Part shown: piece after piece, positions 8,477 through 16,608 of the stretch | How the letters are laid out: every line of letters starts with the position of its first letter | Position numbering within the stretch: position 1 is the stretch's first letter | Assembly: GCA_001797275.1 (NCBI GenBank) | Contig: MGOY01000043.1 | Location: 1-51,281, forward strand | Direction: 5' to 3' | Origin: Clostridiales bacterium GWF2_38_85 | GTDB lineage: Bacteria > Bacillota > Clostridia > Oscillospirales > CAG-382 | Length of the DNA: 51,281 nucleotides | Translations under genes and position numbers: made by a program | Notes under the pieces: model-generated | What the model was told of the DNA's origin: nothing | Seen by the model: the letters and a program-made list of their open reading frames with translations, nothing else | The model's database searches: none

Positions 8477-10825
8477 CTACTTCTTCTTTTCTTCTATCAG
8501 CACACTCTTTTTCTCTTCAATAGTGGATAGGATAACTGATTTTATCTTTTCTTCTTTGGGCGACAGTTCTTGCAAATTCTGCTTCTTATAAACTGCTTTG
8601 TTAAAGCCACTATGAACACGATTGATAAACGCCATCTTCCCAAGCGTTATCATCAACTTAGTGTCATACCTCTTATTCTTAGTTTGAACCGCAAACAGAC
8701 GCGCATTTGATTCAGTCTTAAAGTTCATTTTAACAAGCTGCTCATACTCATCTGTCGCTATCTTGCGTAAATTCAACCCTACCGCGCCAAACGAAACTGC
8801 ATAACCAATAGATTCAAGTGATTTTGAAAGGTCAGCTACCTTGTCTTTCCAAGTCTTTGCAATGTTCTCCATTTTATTGCGCACCGCCATACAACCGTCT
8901 TCTTTAAGTATCGCCTTTGAAACCACCTCAAGTAGAGCCGTTCTTAACTTGCGCTGGGAATCAAAAAGTTTTGGAGAAACCCCAGGCACACTCTTGATAA
9001 AAGCATTGGTCTCTTTGACAAAAGAGCGTGTGCCCCCTTCCCCAAAAAGAGTCTGCATTGCAGTGTCCACAAGCTCAATACGATCATCTTTATCGCTTGT
9101 TTTATTAGCTAGCTTTTTCTTAAACTCTGTCCAACTCTTAAATTCTTTAAGATTTGAGCCAACTTCTTTAAGTTGAGTCCAGAAAGAATCTGTCTTACTT
9201 TGCCCAGCCTCTACCTGCGCCTTCATCCATTCATCCCATGTTGCAATAATTTTATCAGTCTTCCCAACACCATAGAGCTGCTTAATCTCATTCGTTTTTT
9301 CCGTATTGAAGCATACCACCATAGATGAAATCATCTTTTCGGCTTCTTTACTGAAAAATTCTTTCTGGTCATCAAAATCAAAAAACTGTTGTTCAAAGAC
9401 ATAGAGAGGATCATTACTGTACTTTTCAAGCATCATCTTAATCATCAGCTGCGCCCGTTCAAAGTATTCACATACCAAACGATCCCCCTTAGGAAGAGGA
9501 AGGGCACTTGAACAGCTTTCACAGAATTTTTCCATCTTCCCACGCAACTCTATCAAAGCCATTGTAGAGGCATCCCAGACAGAAGAGGAAAGATCTTGCG
9601 GGATAGATGAACCCTTTTGGAGCTTTTCAAAAACACCGCTCTGATGCGCCTTCCTTATGGAATCCTGAAGATTTTGAGCCTCAATCCATAGCCCACGAGC
9701 TATACAAAAGTCGCCCAGAACCTTGTCATCAATTGACAAGCTTTGCACCCCTTTTTTCTGAGCAACAACCTCAGGTGCCCTCATAAAATACGAGTACACA
9801 TAAAGTTCCTCGCCCGTCATACGAACCTCGGTGCCATACCGATTTTTTAGATGATTCAACCCATTTTTTAATGCATACCGCTTCACAAAAGAAATAGCTT
9901 CAGAGTTAACCCCAGCAGACTTCTGTATTTTTTGAAAACTTTCAAGATCCAACAACCCTATATTCTTCACCAACCGTTGCAACTCTTTTTTGCACTCAGT
10001 CGGCACTACTCCAAGATTATAGGTTTTGTCATCACTAGGCAGACCCGAAAAAACTGATTTTAACGTATTCATCGTCCCATTTGAACGACAAAAACTTATA
10101 GTCACGGCCCCTGACTTCCACACCCGACACGTAATCATTTTATAACGACCAATCTCATGCGTACGATGAGATTGATTCAAGGTAGCCCTAAAATTCAGGT
10201 TCACCTCATATAAAATTTCCTTGTTTTTCCCTGCGCCAATCCATTCGACCAGAGAGTTCTTTGGCTGTTTCTTATTAAGCTCCCCAATAAGCTGCTGCGA
10301 TGCAACTTCCTGATTAATCCCACCTTTAATCAACTCGGCAAGCCGCTTATCCGCCCCAAGAGCCTTCAAAAAATAACAGCCCAAAAGAGTTGGCAAAGGC
10401 CCCGCCCCTTCACATTCAAAAACTGCCTCCGTCGGCCCCTCATGATCAGGTCGCTGGAAAAAGGACGTTGCATATACAAATGAAATTACCTTACGACACT
10501 GTTCATACAGAGCTTCTGTCTTATCTGAAGCCTTAACTGCACCAGACGCTAGACCAAAATAAACATCCGCACCATCCGACACATCTTTAAAAAATTGAGC
10601 AACCCCAACGGCCTCTCCTTTTCCCCCTTCATGCAAACGACCTAAAGTACTTTTTGCCGCAACCTCAAACAACATAGGAGAATTAAGTCCGTTTTTTTGC
10701 CTAAAATCGGTTTCTTGCCTCTTTAGACATTCTTGAACTTCCTCAGAACTCATAGCCATAACGGTAACCGCCGGCCACACACTCACCAGCAATCCCACAC
10801 AATAAGCATATCGAATCACGTTCAT
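8477..10825 (-). CDS. Large secreted protein of unknown function
   Basis: 782 residues from the chosen start at 10825, which has a GGGGAGAG ribosome site and gives a clean signal peptide (MNVIRYAYCVGLLVSVWPA); the longer start at 10849 would bury it. The mature chain is soluble, charged and largely helical with no transmembrane segment, and ends in a Lys/Glu-rich helix. No family motif is recognised. Size and secretion signal fit an effector-like or periplasmic structural protein, but this is only context. It is a single gene between a terminator and the ankyrin protein gene, which is transcribed in the same direction about 125 bases upstream. Confidence 0.75.
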   Translation of the reverse strand: MNVIRYAYCVGLLVSVWPAVTVMAMSSEEVQECLKRQETDFRQKNGLNSPMLFEVAAKSTLGRLHEGGKGEAVGVAQFFKDVSDGADVYFGLASGAVKASDKTEALYEQCRKVISFVYATSFFQRPDHEGPTEAVFECEGAGPLPTLLGCYFLKALGADKRLAELIKGGINQEVASQQLIGELNKKQPKNSLVEWIGAGKNKEILYEVNLNFRATLNQSHRTHEIGRYKMITCRVWKSGAVTISFCRSNGTMNTLKSVFSGLPSDDKTYNLGVVPTECKKELQRLVKNIGLLDLESFQKIQKSAGVNSEAISFVKRYALKNGLNHLKNRYGTEVRMTGEELYVYSYFMRAPEVVAQKKGVQSLSIDDKVLGDFCIARGLWIEAQNLQDSIRKAHQSGVFEKLQKGSSIPQDLSSSVWDASTMALIELRGKMEKFCESCSSALPLPKGDRLVCEYFERAQLMIKMMLEKYSNDPLYVFEQQFFDFDDQKEFFSKEAEKMISSMVVCFNTEKTNEIKQLYGVGKTDKIIATWDEWMKAQVEAGQSKTDSFWTQLKEVGSNLKEFKSWTEFKKKLANKTSDKDDRIELVDTAMQTLFGEGGTRSFVKETNAFIKSVPGVSPKLFDSQRKLRTALLEVVSKAILKEDGCMAVRNKMENIAKTWKDKVADLSKSLESIGYAVSFGAVGLNLRKIATDEYEQLVKMNFKTESNARLFAVQTKNKRYDTKLMITLGKMAFINRVHSGFNKAVYKKQNLQELSPKEEKIKSVILSTIEEKKSVLIEEKKK

Positions 10826-10949
10826 AGTTTTCTCTCCCCAATAGAGCAAATCGCTAGGCTATTAACCTCATGTTGCGACCAGCTCGGGTGATACCATTCA
10901 ACTCACGCGTATTCTACTCCTCTTCAAATTGATTTGTCTATGAAAAGTG

Positions 10950-12167
10950 TTAGATAGTATCCACACCAACAACCAATTCCCACTCAACCCACTGCTTTAA
11001 TTTATCATCCCATACCTCTGATAAGATAGAATCTTGTTTCAACAGTGTCATAACCCCTGCAAAATTTCCAGTCTCTGCGTAATACAAAAGCTTCGTCACT
11101 TCCAACACATACTCCTTAATCCACTCTTCTGACTTTGCTAGCGCATGAAAAATTATCTCTTTTGCAAGATCTTTTGATTTAATTTTGCCATAAAGCAACG
11201 CAAACAGTCGTAACTGAGAACCAAAAGGCTTGCACTCCGTACCATAAATACCTTTACCAGTAGGGGTGAGTGCCTTTTCATCGTTAGTGAAAAACAGCTC
11301 CTGATTTTTTACTAACGAACCCCACCCAACATTGTGCGATAAAAGAAAGTCAACAATCTCGCAAAAACCCTTATAAACCGCAGCCTTTATTAACTTTCCC
11401 TGATCCAATTCACTTAATAAATCCAAAGCGCCATGATTAACTAATTGCTTTACACAACCAAGACAGCCCGCCTCAACTGCTAAGAATAGAGGTGTATGCC
11501 CATTAAAATCCTTAACATGCACAGGCGCCCCATTCTCCAATAACACCTGCACACTTTTTTCTGCTCCATGATGGCACGCCCGATGCAACAGAGTCTGACC
11601 ATCATTCGCCCTAACATCTATAGGAATGATGCTATACAAAAAAAAATTCTTCATGCAATCAAGAAAAAGATCACTACAAACAGAGTCAAAAAGCGTATCA
11701 ATATTATTTAAATAGTCCTTAACTACTTCTTGTGACGATAGCTCTTCAGGCGTACATCCTTGGGCATCACGAGCATTATAAGGAGATCCACACGCAATCA
11801 AACACTGAACGGCCCCCAACCCCCCTGATAACACTGCTTTATGCAATGGAGTGCGCCCTTTATTATCTACCTTCAAGAGCATATACTTTGCATGAGTACA
11901 AAGTTTCATAATAATGTTCATATTCCCACGCCGTGACGCAGAATGAAGAAGCGTTCCTCCCGATTTATTCAAGCCATTCACTTTAGCTCCCGCCTCTAAA
12001 AGCGCTGAAACCCAATCAGAGCTACCCTCACAAACAGCTAGCCACAACCACTTATTAACCGTTTGAGTATTAACAGGCACACCTCTCTTGCCTATTTTAT
12101 AATCCATAGCATTTAATCGCGCACCAAACGCCACGCAAAGCATAATACACAAAATAGACTTATTCAT
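10950..12167 (-). CDS. Secreted ankyrin-repeat protein
   Basis: 405 residues. The signal peptide MNKSILCIMLCVAFGARLNA is followed by ankyrin repeats. Clear repeat cores are GGTLLHSASRRGNMNII, KGRTPLHKAVLSGGLGAV, DGQTLLHRACHHGAEKSV and NGHTPLFLAVEAGCLGCV, each with the TPLH-type turn. A weaker one (WLWLAVCEGSSDWVSALLEAG) comes before them, and a non-repeat segment splits the array near residues 150-190. The C-terminal 150 residues are unrelated. Ankyrin repeats bind proteins; exported ankyrin proteins of intracellular bacteria often act on the host. The ribosome site (AGGAGC region) fits the ATG. Confidence 0.9.
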   Translation of the reverse strand: MNKSILCIMLCVAFGARLNAMDYKIGKRGVPVNTQTVNKWLWLAVCEGSSDWVSALLEAGAKVNGLNKSGGTLLHSASRRGNMNIIMKLCTHAKYMLLKVDNKGRTPLHKAVLSGGLGAVQCLIACGSPYNARDAQGCTPEELSSQEVVKDYLNNIDTLFDSVCSDLFLDCMKNFFLYSIIPIDVRANDGQTLLHRACHHGAEKSVQVLLENGAPVHVKDFNGHTPLFLAVEAGCLGCVKQLVNHGALDLLSELDQGKLIKAAVYKGFCEIVDFLLSHNVGWGSLVKNQELFFTNDEKALTPTGKGIYGTECKPFGSQLRLFALLYGKIKSKDLAKEIIFHALAKSEEWIKEYVLEVTKLLYYAETGNFAGVMTLLKQDSILSEVWDDKLKQWVEWELVVGVDTI

Positions 12168-12368
12168 TTAAAGCTCCTAATCAACACACATACAGCCATG
12201 ACGGAGATATCATACACTAAGTCATCCAATTTGAAAGCTCATGGAACAATAAGGGCCCTATAAAGAATTAGAAAAAACTTAACTAATTAACCACTCTTAT
12301 CTAAACCCTGCATTAGACTATTTTTTCACACATCACTTCATACATGTTTTTTATTTTTTTAAAAACCA

Positions 12369-12398
12369 TTGCAATTTGTAATTTAAAAATGCTACTGT
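12369..12398 (+). promoter_or_regulatory. Promoter of first twin secreted gene
   Basis: TTGCAA, 18 bases, TACTGT. The same arrangement (TTGCAA, 18 bases, TACGAT) stands before the paralog at 13318, in otherwise partly diverged DNA, which supports it as a real promoter. The shared downstream stretch GTTCTAATTAACAAAA is part of the same duplication. Confidence 0.6.
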
Positions 12399-12452
12399 GA
12401 CAGTGAGTAGAAATGGTTTAGTTCTAATTAACAAAACAATAGGAGATGCAAC

Positions 12453-13136
12453 ATGACAAATTTAAGATGGTCCGCGTTAAGTCTAGCACTTATGCTGATT
12501 TCTATAGTCCAGGTAGTAGAAGCAAATATCACTGCAGTTGACATGAATGTTACAAATAATACCAATACGACCCTAACTTTTCGCCGCTATCTCTGGGATA
12601 AAGAGGCTGCATGGCCAGGCGGCGCAGCTCCCTATGCCCCTTATTCTGGATGGATACTGGATAAAGCCGCTGAACCAAAGGTTATTCAACCCGGTGAAAC
12701 TAAGTTAGTAGAGTGGATTGGTGCAGGGTTGGCAGATACTCCAGGAAGCTTATTACGGACACTTCTCTATTACAACAAATCCACGGTAATCCGTGGCGGC
12801 TCTATTGAGTTTGCCGATGGTCGCCCACCTGTTCAGCTCTGGGTAGAAGCTATTCCAACAAATGGACGTGGTAATATTTTCGTCCGGTTGGATGGATGTG
12901 CAGCCCTTCTAGAGCCAGGTGAAATAGGCAAGGGATGCCTTGCTACCGGATTAACCCAAATTGGGCTTGGTACCTGCCCAGGGTGTACATTAAAAGACCC
13001 TGAGCATTGGTCACTTGCCAACGGTCTCTGGAGCACTAGTCGCACCTTTGTTAATGCAGGAAAAACCGAGGTTATTGCTAAGGGCCTTATAGGAAATCCT
13101 TACCCAAACGGCGAGTTTATAATCAAAGATAAATAA
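12453..13136 (+). CDS. Secreted protein, paralog of the next gene
   Basis: 227 residues with the signal peptide MTNLRWSALSLALMLISIV (about 1-24). It is clearly related to the neighbour at 13318: both begin MTNLxWSALSLAL, continue with a beta-rich domain (VTNNTNTTLTFRRY), a W-rich turn, an IQPGETKLVEWIGAG-like segment, and a PEHWSLANGLWSTS stretch near the C-terminus. The pattern suggests a secreted beta-sandwich. I do not recognise the family. Superficially it resembles small secreted lectin- or cytolysin-like folds, but no diagnostic residue supports that. AGGAG precedes the ATG and a strong hairpin follows the stop. Confidence 0.8.
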   Translation: MTNLRWSALSLALMLISIVQVVEANITAVDMNVTNNTNTTLTFRRYLWDKEAAWPGGAAPYAPYSGWILDKAAEPKVIQPGETKLVEWIGAGLADTPGSLLRTLLYYNKSTVIRGGSIEFADGRPPVQLWVEAIPTNGRGNIFVRLDGCAALLEPGEIGKGCLATGLTQIGLGTCPGCTLKDPEHWSLANGLWSTSRTFVNAGKTEVIAKGLIGNPYPNGEFIIKDK

Positions 13137-13157
13137 GTACTATTCAGTACCGATAGC

Positions 13158-13194
13158 GTGAAAAAGGGAGGGTTTCACACCCTCCCTTTTTCAC
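13158..13194. terminator. Strong hairpin terminator between the twins
   Basis: A perfect 16-bp stem (GTGAAAAAGGGAGGGT and complement) with a 5-base loop sits right after the first twin gene, so each twin appears to be its own transcription unit with its own promoter. Confidence 0.8.
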
Positions 13195-13231
13195 AAACCT
13201 ACCTTACGCAACCAAACTTTTTATTAAATTA

Positions 13232-13261
13232 TTGCAATTTGAAAACTAAACATGATACGAT
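13232..13261 (+). promoter_or_regulatory. Promoter of second twin secreted gene
   Basis: TTGCAA, 18 bases, TACGAT, matching the promoter of the first twin in sequence and spacing and lying at a comparable distance from the start codon. Confidence 0.6.
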
Positions 13262-13317
13262 GATAGTAGGTAGAAAACAGATAGTTCTAATTAACAAAAA
13301 ATAGCAGGAGATGGAAC

Positions 13318-14067
13318 ATGACAAATTTAAAATGGTCGGCGCTAAGCCTGGCGCTTGTGCTAGGTGCCGTAGTTCACAATACGAATGCAAAGGTAACTAC
13401 ATTCGAAATAAGCGTAAAAAACTCAACAGACAAAACATTAAGTTTTCAACGGTATGTATGGAAGTGGCCAGGGAATAACGCTCCGGAATATGCAGGCTGG
13501 GTAAAGGACGAAGCTGCAAAGCCTATAGTAATTGAACCAGGAGTTTCAAAAATGGTTGAGTGGGTTATCGGAGCTGGATTTTTACGCCCAGGAGCCTGGA
13601 GTCTCCTTACCATTTTAAGCGACAAATCACAAATACGTGGAGGCGTCTTAAACTTTGATGGAGTTGATTCAAACGACCCTAATTACCAACCAATTCAGAT
13701 CTTTGGCGAGTTTATACCTCAAGCAGCTCGCGACAACTTAATGGGAGCTCGTATTGACGCAGCCGCAGGGGTTATAAGCCCAAAGGGAATAGGCCATAAA
13801 CTTCTTGGCAAAGGTGGCGACCAAGTTCCCGGAGGGACCGTACTAGATACTAAGAACTGGTCTGTGGCTAATGCTCTCTGGACATCTAAGGTCATCTTCC
13901 CTGCAGGTCCAATGTTTGAAGTTGAAGCACGGGGTATCGTTACCTTTGGCCAGCTTTATCAAGACCTTGAATTTACGATACGTCCTATCACACCTAAAGA
14001 AGATGTAACCCCTGATCTCTTCAAGGATTCAGATTCTAGCAAAAAAGAAATCAACACAAAATTTTAA
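13318..14067 (+). CDS. Secreted protein, paralog of the previous gene
   Basis: 249 residues with the signal peptide MTNLKWSALSLALVLGAVV. It aligns end to end with the product of 12453 (VKNSTDKTLSFQRYVWKWPG, IEPGVSKMVEWVIGAG, TKNWSVANALWTS) but has diverged considerably, and has a longer, hydrophilic C-terminal tail of about 25 residues. The promoter, leader and first codons are the best-conserved parts at DNA level, which dates the duplication as old but keeps expression similar. The family and function are not recognised. Ribosome site CAGGAGATGG precedes the ATG. Confidence 0.8.
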   Translation: MTNLKWSALSLALVLGAVVHNTNAKVTTFEISVKNSTDKTLSFQRYVWKWPGNNAPEYAGWVKDEAAKPIVIEPGVSKMVEWVIGAGFLRPGAWSLLTILSDKSQIRGGVLNFDGVDSNDPNYQPIQIFGEFIPQAARDNLMGARIDAAAGVISPKGIGHKLLGKGGDQVPGGTVLDTKNWSVANALWTSKVIFPAGPMFEVEARGIVTFGQLYQDLEFTIRPITPKEDVTPDLFKDSDSSKKEINTKF

Positions 14068-14103
14068 TAGAATCGCACCCACGATAAGTGGAATGTAAAG
14101 ATT

Positions 14104-14153
14104 AAGGAGTTTAGAAAGGTTTTCGAAACAACCTCTCTAAACTCCTTGTTTTA
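14104..14153. terminator. Bidirectional terminator hairpin
   Basis: An 18-bp stem with one mismatch (AAGGAGTTTAGAAAGGTT against 14130-14147) around an 8-base loop, followed by GTTTTATT. It separates the convergent second twin gene and the EamA transporter gene. Confidence 0.75.
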
Positions 14154-14162
14154 TTCTGCCTA

Positions 14163-15128
14163 TTAGCTTGTTTTTGAAGGCTGTTTTTGAACTACCGCCC
14201 CCTCTTTTGAATAAGAAGGAGGAAACTTTACTGGCGGCACAGAAAGTTTCTTTTTCTGTTCACCATAAGTGAAGAGTCCAATACCCACAATTACCAAAAC
14301 AAACGAAGCCAAAAAGTGCCATGAGATAGTCTCAGAAAATAGCATTACTCCATAGATGCTTGCAAAAATGGGACTTAAAAATCCGGCAAAAGCCAAGAAG
14401 GTTGAACTATACGTCTTAAGCAGATTAGCCTGCAAATTTGAACATATAAGATTGCTCACAATAATCTGTAAAACCATTACCCCAAGCAATGCAGTAAATG
14501 AAGTTTTAATAGGCACCGGTTCAAAAAACCATGACGCATTAAACGCCAGAAAACCGCCCCCTAACGTAGCAACTCCATTGACAAGGTAAGCAGGACACTT
14601 ACGATCCTTTACAAGTCGCTGAGTTACAATAAACCCATAACTCATAGAAGCCGCTGCTAAGATAATGGCAAGCTCATAGATAGAGAGAAACCCCCACGAA
14701 AATGCATCTTCAGCCGGAGAACTTGTTAAAAGAATAGGAATAGTTCCCCCAAATCCAATAAAAAGACCTATGCCTTGAATTAAATTGATCCGCTCTTTTA
14801 AGAAAAATCGCGCAAAAAGGGCTGAAAAAAACGGTGAGGTATTAAAGAGAAGCGCCGCCTTACTAGATGCGACCTCCTGCAATGCCCAAAGCCTGAAAAC
14901 GTAAGGAATGAAAATGGCAAAAATAATTAACTGAGCATAAAGAGGAAAATCATCTTTACACGGATAACAACGTGGCTTTGTACGCGTAAGCGCCCAAAGA
15001 AGCAAAATAGAACCTCCAATGAGCATACGCAATCCAACCGCAAAAAGCGGGTAAGCGTGGACAACCATAAGTTTGCCCAGCGAAAATGAGAACCCAAAAA
15101 GGGCATAAAGAATAATAACTAAAATCAT
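14163..15128 (-). CDS. EamA/DMT-family transporter
   Basis: 321 residues with about ten hydrophobic helices in two repeated halves, the layout of the drug/metabolite transporter superfamily. Typical features are the first-half WALQEVASSKAALLFNTSPF segment followed by a FFLKERI turn (about residues 85-115), and the matching second-half segment ending FSETISW. EamA proteins export or exchange small metabolites such as amino acids or nucleotides across the inner membrane; the substrate cannot be read from sequence. The Shine-Dalgarno region before the ATG is weak. No operon partners. Confidence 0.85.
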   Translation of the reverse strand: MILVIILYALFGFSFSLGKLMVVHAYPLFAVGLRMLIGGSILLLWALTRTKPRCYPCKDDFPLYAQLIIFAIFIPYVFRLWALQEVASSKAALLFNTSPFFSALFARFFLKERINLIQGIGLFIGFGGTIPILLTSSPAEDAFSWGFLSIYELAIILAAASMSYGFIVTQRLVKDRKCPAYLVNGVATLGGGFLAFNASWFFEPVPIKTSFTALLGVMVLQIIVSNLICSNLQANLLKTYSSTFLAFAGFLSPIFASIYGVMLFSETISWHFLASFVLVIVGIGLFTYGEQKKKLSVPPVKFPPSYSKEGAVVQKQPSKTS

Positions 15129-15245
15129 GGACGTTTATAGCTTTAAGGGGAAAATACATCCCTTGAGATGCATCGTGAATATAATGTTAAACCTAGCGCA
15201 AACAGAGGATTGTGTAAACTCTTAGCTTTATTATAAAATACTAGA

Positions 15246-16109
15246 TTAAATAACACCGAAGGTGCGAAGCTCTGTGCGCACAGCATCGTAATTTCCATGT
15301 TGTAAGTGCAGAGCCTTAAAGCCTAATTTTTGCGCCGCTTCAATGTTTTCTGCTTGATCATCAATGAAGATAACATCGGCAGGATTAAGATTATAGCGAG
15401 ACAACAGGTGCTGAAATATCGAAGCATACGGTTTTATCAAACCGATAAAGCCAGACACAACGGCATATTCAGGTTTAATGAATTTGAAGATAGAATCCTG
15501 CATCTCCTGCTTATTGTATATTTTCTCAAACGCATCAGCAGCATAATTTGAAAGGAGCATAAGAGTGTTATTCTCATTCTGCGCACACTCTTCTAAAAGC
15601 CGCACTCCCTCTGGTATAGGATGGGTACAATTAGCATGAACCTCAGGATCGAAAATAAGCTCAAGAATATTTTTAACAAGCTCTTTTTCCCGCTTGTCGC
15701 CAAGCATCTTATCACAAGCGCCATCATCAATGAGCGCGCAGGTTTTTTCAATAATTTCTTTGCCCGTCGAAACCCCTGACATCCAGTCACACATCGCGGC
15801 CGGCAACACAAGTCCATCTCCACATGCACAGGCACAGCCTACTTCGGGAACCTGTTTCCCATAAAGGTTCTCTAAAACCTTAAAGGTGAGATCTTTAACA
15901 TGGGCCGGGTTCTTCCAACTAAAAAGCATATATCGTACGAATTTGCCTAGCATCTTTTTAACTAACTCGCCTCGTTTTGACTGAACCAAGACACCCCCTG
16001 CATCAAACACAATAGTTGTGGCACTAAGTAAAGATGTCAGACAGACGGTAGAAAGAAGTACTGAACATAAAAAGGAACGAAAGCTTGAGACTATATTTTT
16101 TTTCATCAT
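15246..16109 (-). CDS. HAD-superfamily hydrolase-like protein with signal sequence
   Basis: About 287 residues from 16109. A hydrophobic signal or anchor (SFLCSVLLSTVCLTSLLSA) is followed at once by HAD motif I, VFDAGGVL. Later come a T/S motif region (MLLSNYAADAF), the motif III lysine in LIKPYASIF, and motif IV FIDDQAENIEAA. This is the haloacid-dehalogenase-like subclass with DxGGV, in which the second motif-I Asp is absent. A Cys-rich insert (GCACACGDG) is unusual. HAD enzymes hydrolyse phosphates or C-halogen bonds; a non-cytoplasmic location is atypical and suggests a periplasmic phosphatase. The start is ambiguous among ATGs at 16148, 16115, 16109 and 16106. Confidence 0.8.
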   Translation of the reverse strand: MMKKNIVSSFRSFLCSVLLSTVCLTSLLSATTIVFDAGGVLVQSKRGELVKKMLGKFVRYMLFSWKNPAHVKDLTFKVLENLYGKQVPEVGCACACGDGLVLPAAMCDWMSGVSTGKEIIEKTCALIDDGACDKMLGDKREKELVKNILELIFDPEVHANCTHPIPEGVRLLEECAQNENNTLMLLSNYAADAFEKIYNKQEMQDSIFKFIKPEYAVVSGFIGLIKPYASIFQHLLSRYNLNPADVIFIDDQAENIEAAQKLGFKALHLQHGNYDAVRTELRTFGVI

Positions 16110-16197
16110 TATCATTCCATTTTGAGCTATTTTTAAGGTATAGTACAAGTGTACAGTTTATAGATTTTTTGTCAAGTTGGCTAAAAGGAGGGCGGCG

Positions 16198-16608
16198 ATG
16201 GACTCAAAACAGATGGACTCAAAACAGATAGACGCAAAACAGATGGCATTATATGATCCAAAGCTTATGAAGTCTTATCGGGAGGCGCAACATCGGGGTG
16301 AATTAGAAAACGCCACATTTGTTTCTGATGTAAAAAATCCTTCTTGCGGTGACCATGTTATTTTTGCTGGTATAGTTCAAAATGGAGTCTTAATGACTCT
16401 TAAATTTTCTGGCGATGGGTCTATGTTGAGCCAGGCCTTTGCAGAACGTCTCTGCAACCACGTCATAGGAAAATCAGTTCCAGAAATTATGGCGCTTGGC
16501 GAAGTTGAGGCAAAGAATATTCTAGAGATTGAGCTTGGGCCTACGCGGTTAAAGACAGTATATTGGGTTCTTACCGTACTGCAGAAGGGAATTTCAAATC
16601 ATGCTTGA
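16198..16608 (+). CDS. NifU/SufU-like Fe-S scaffold protein lacking two conserved cysteines
   Basis: 136 residues from the ATG at 16198, chosen over the TTG at 16177 because AAGGAGG lies at ideal distance. It matches the IscU/SufU N-terminal family from about residue 17 (LYDPKLMKSYREAQHRG). The first cluster ligand is present (NPSCGDH, Cys50). The second position is Ser75 in FSGDGSMLSQAF and the third is Thr120 in RLKTVYWVL, where normal scaffolds have Cys with almost the same spacing. The extreme N-terminus is three imperfect repeats of MDSKQ. It overlaps nurA by 8 bases. It may not assemble clusters in the standard way. Confidence 0.8.
   Translation: MDSKQMDSKQIDAKQMALYDPKLMKSYREAQHRGELENATFVSDVKNPSCGDHVIFAGIVQNGVLMTLKFSGDGSMLSQAFAERLCNHVIGKSVPEIMALGEVEAKNILEIELGPTRLKTVYWVLTVLQKGISNHA

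Noticed and set aside
12453..14067. Aegerolysin or actinoporin-like identity for the twin secreted proteins
   Set aside because: Only a general beta-rich pattern with N-x-T and W-G-type residues is present; no diagnostic motif, so no function is claimed.
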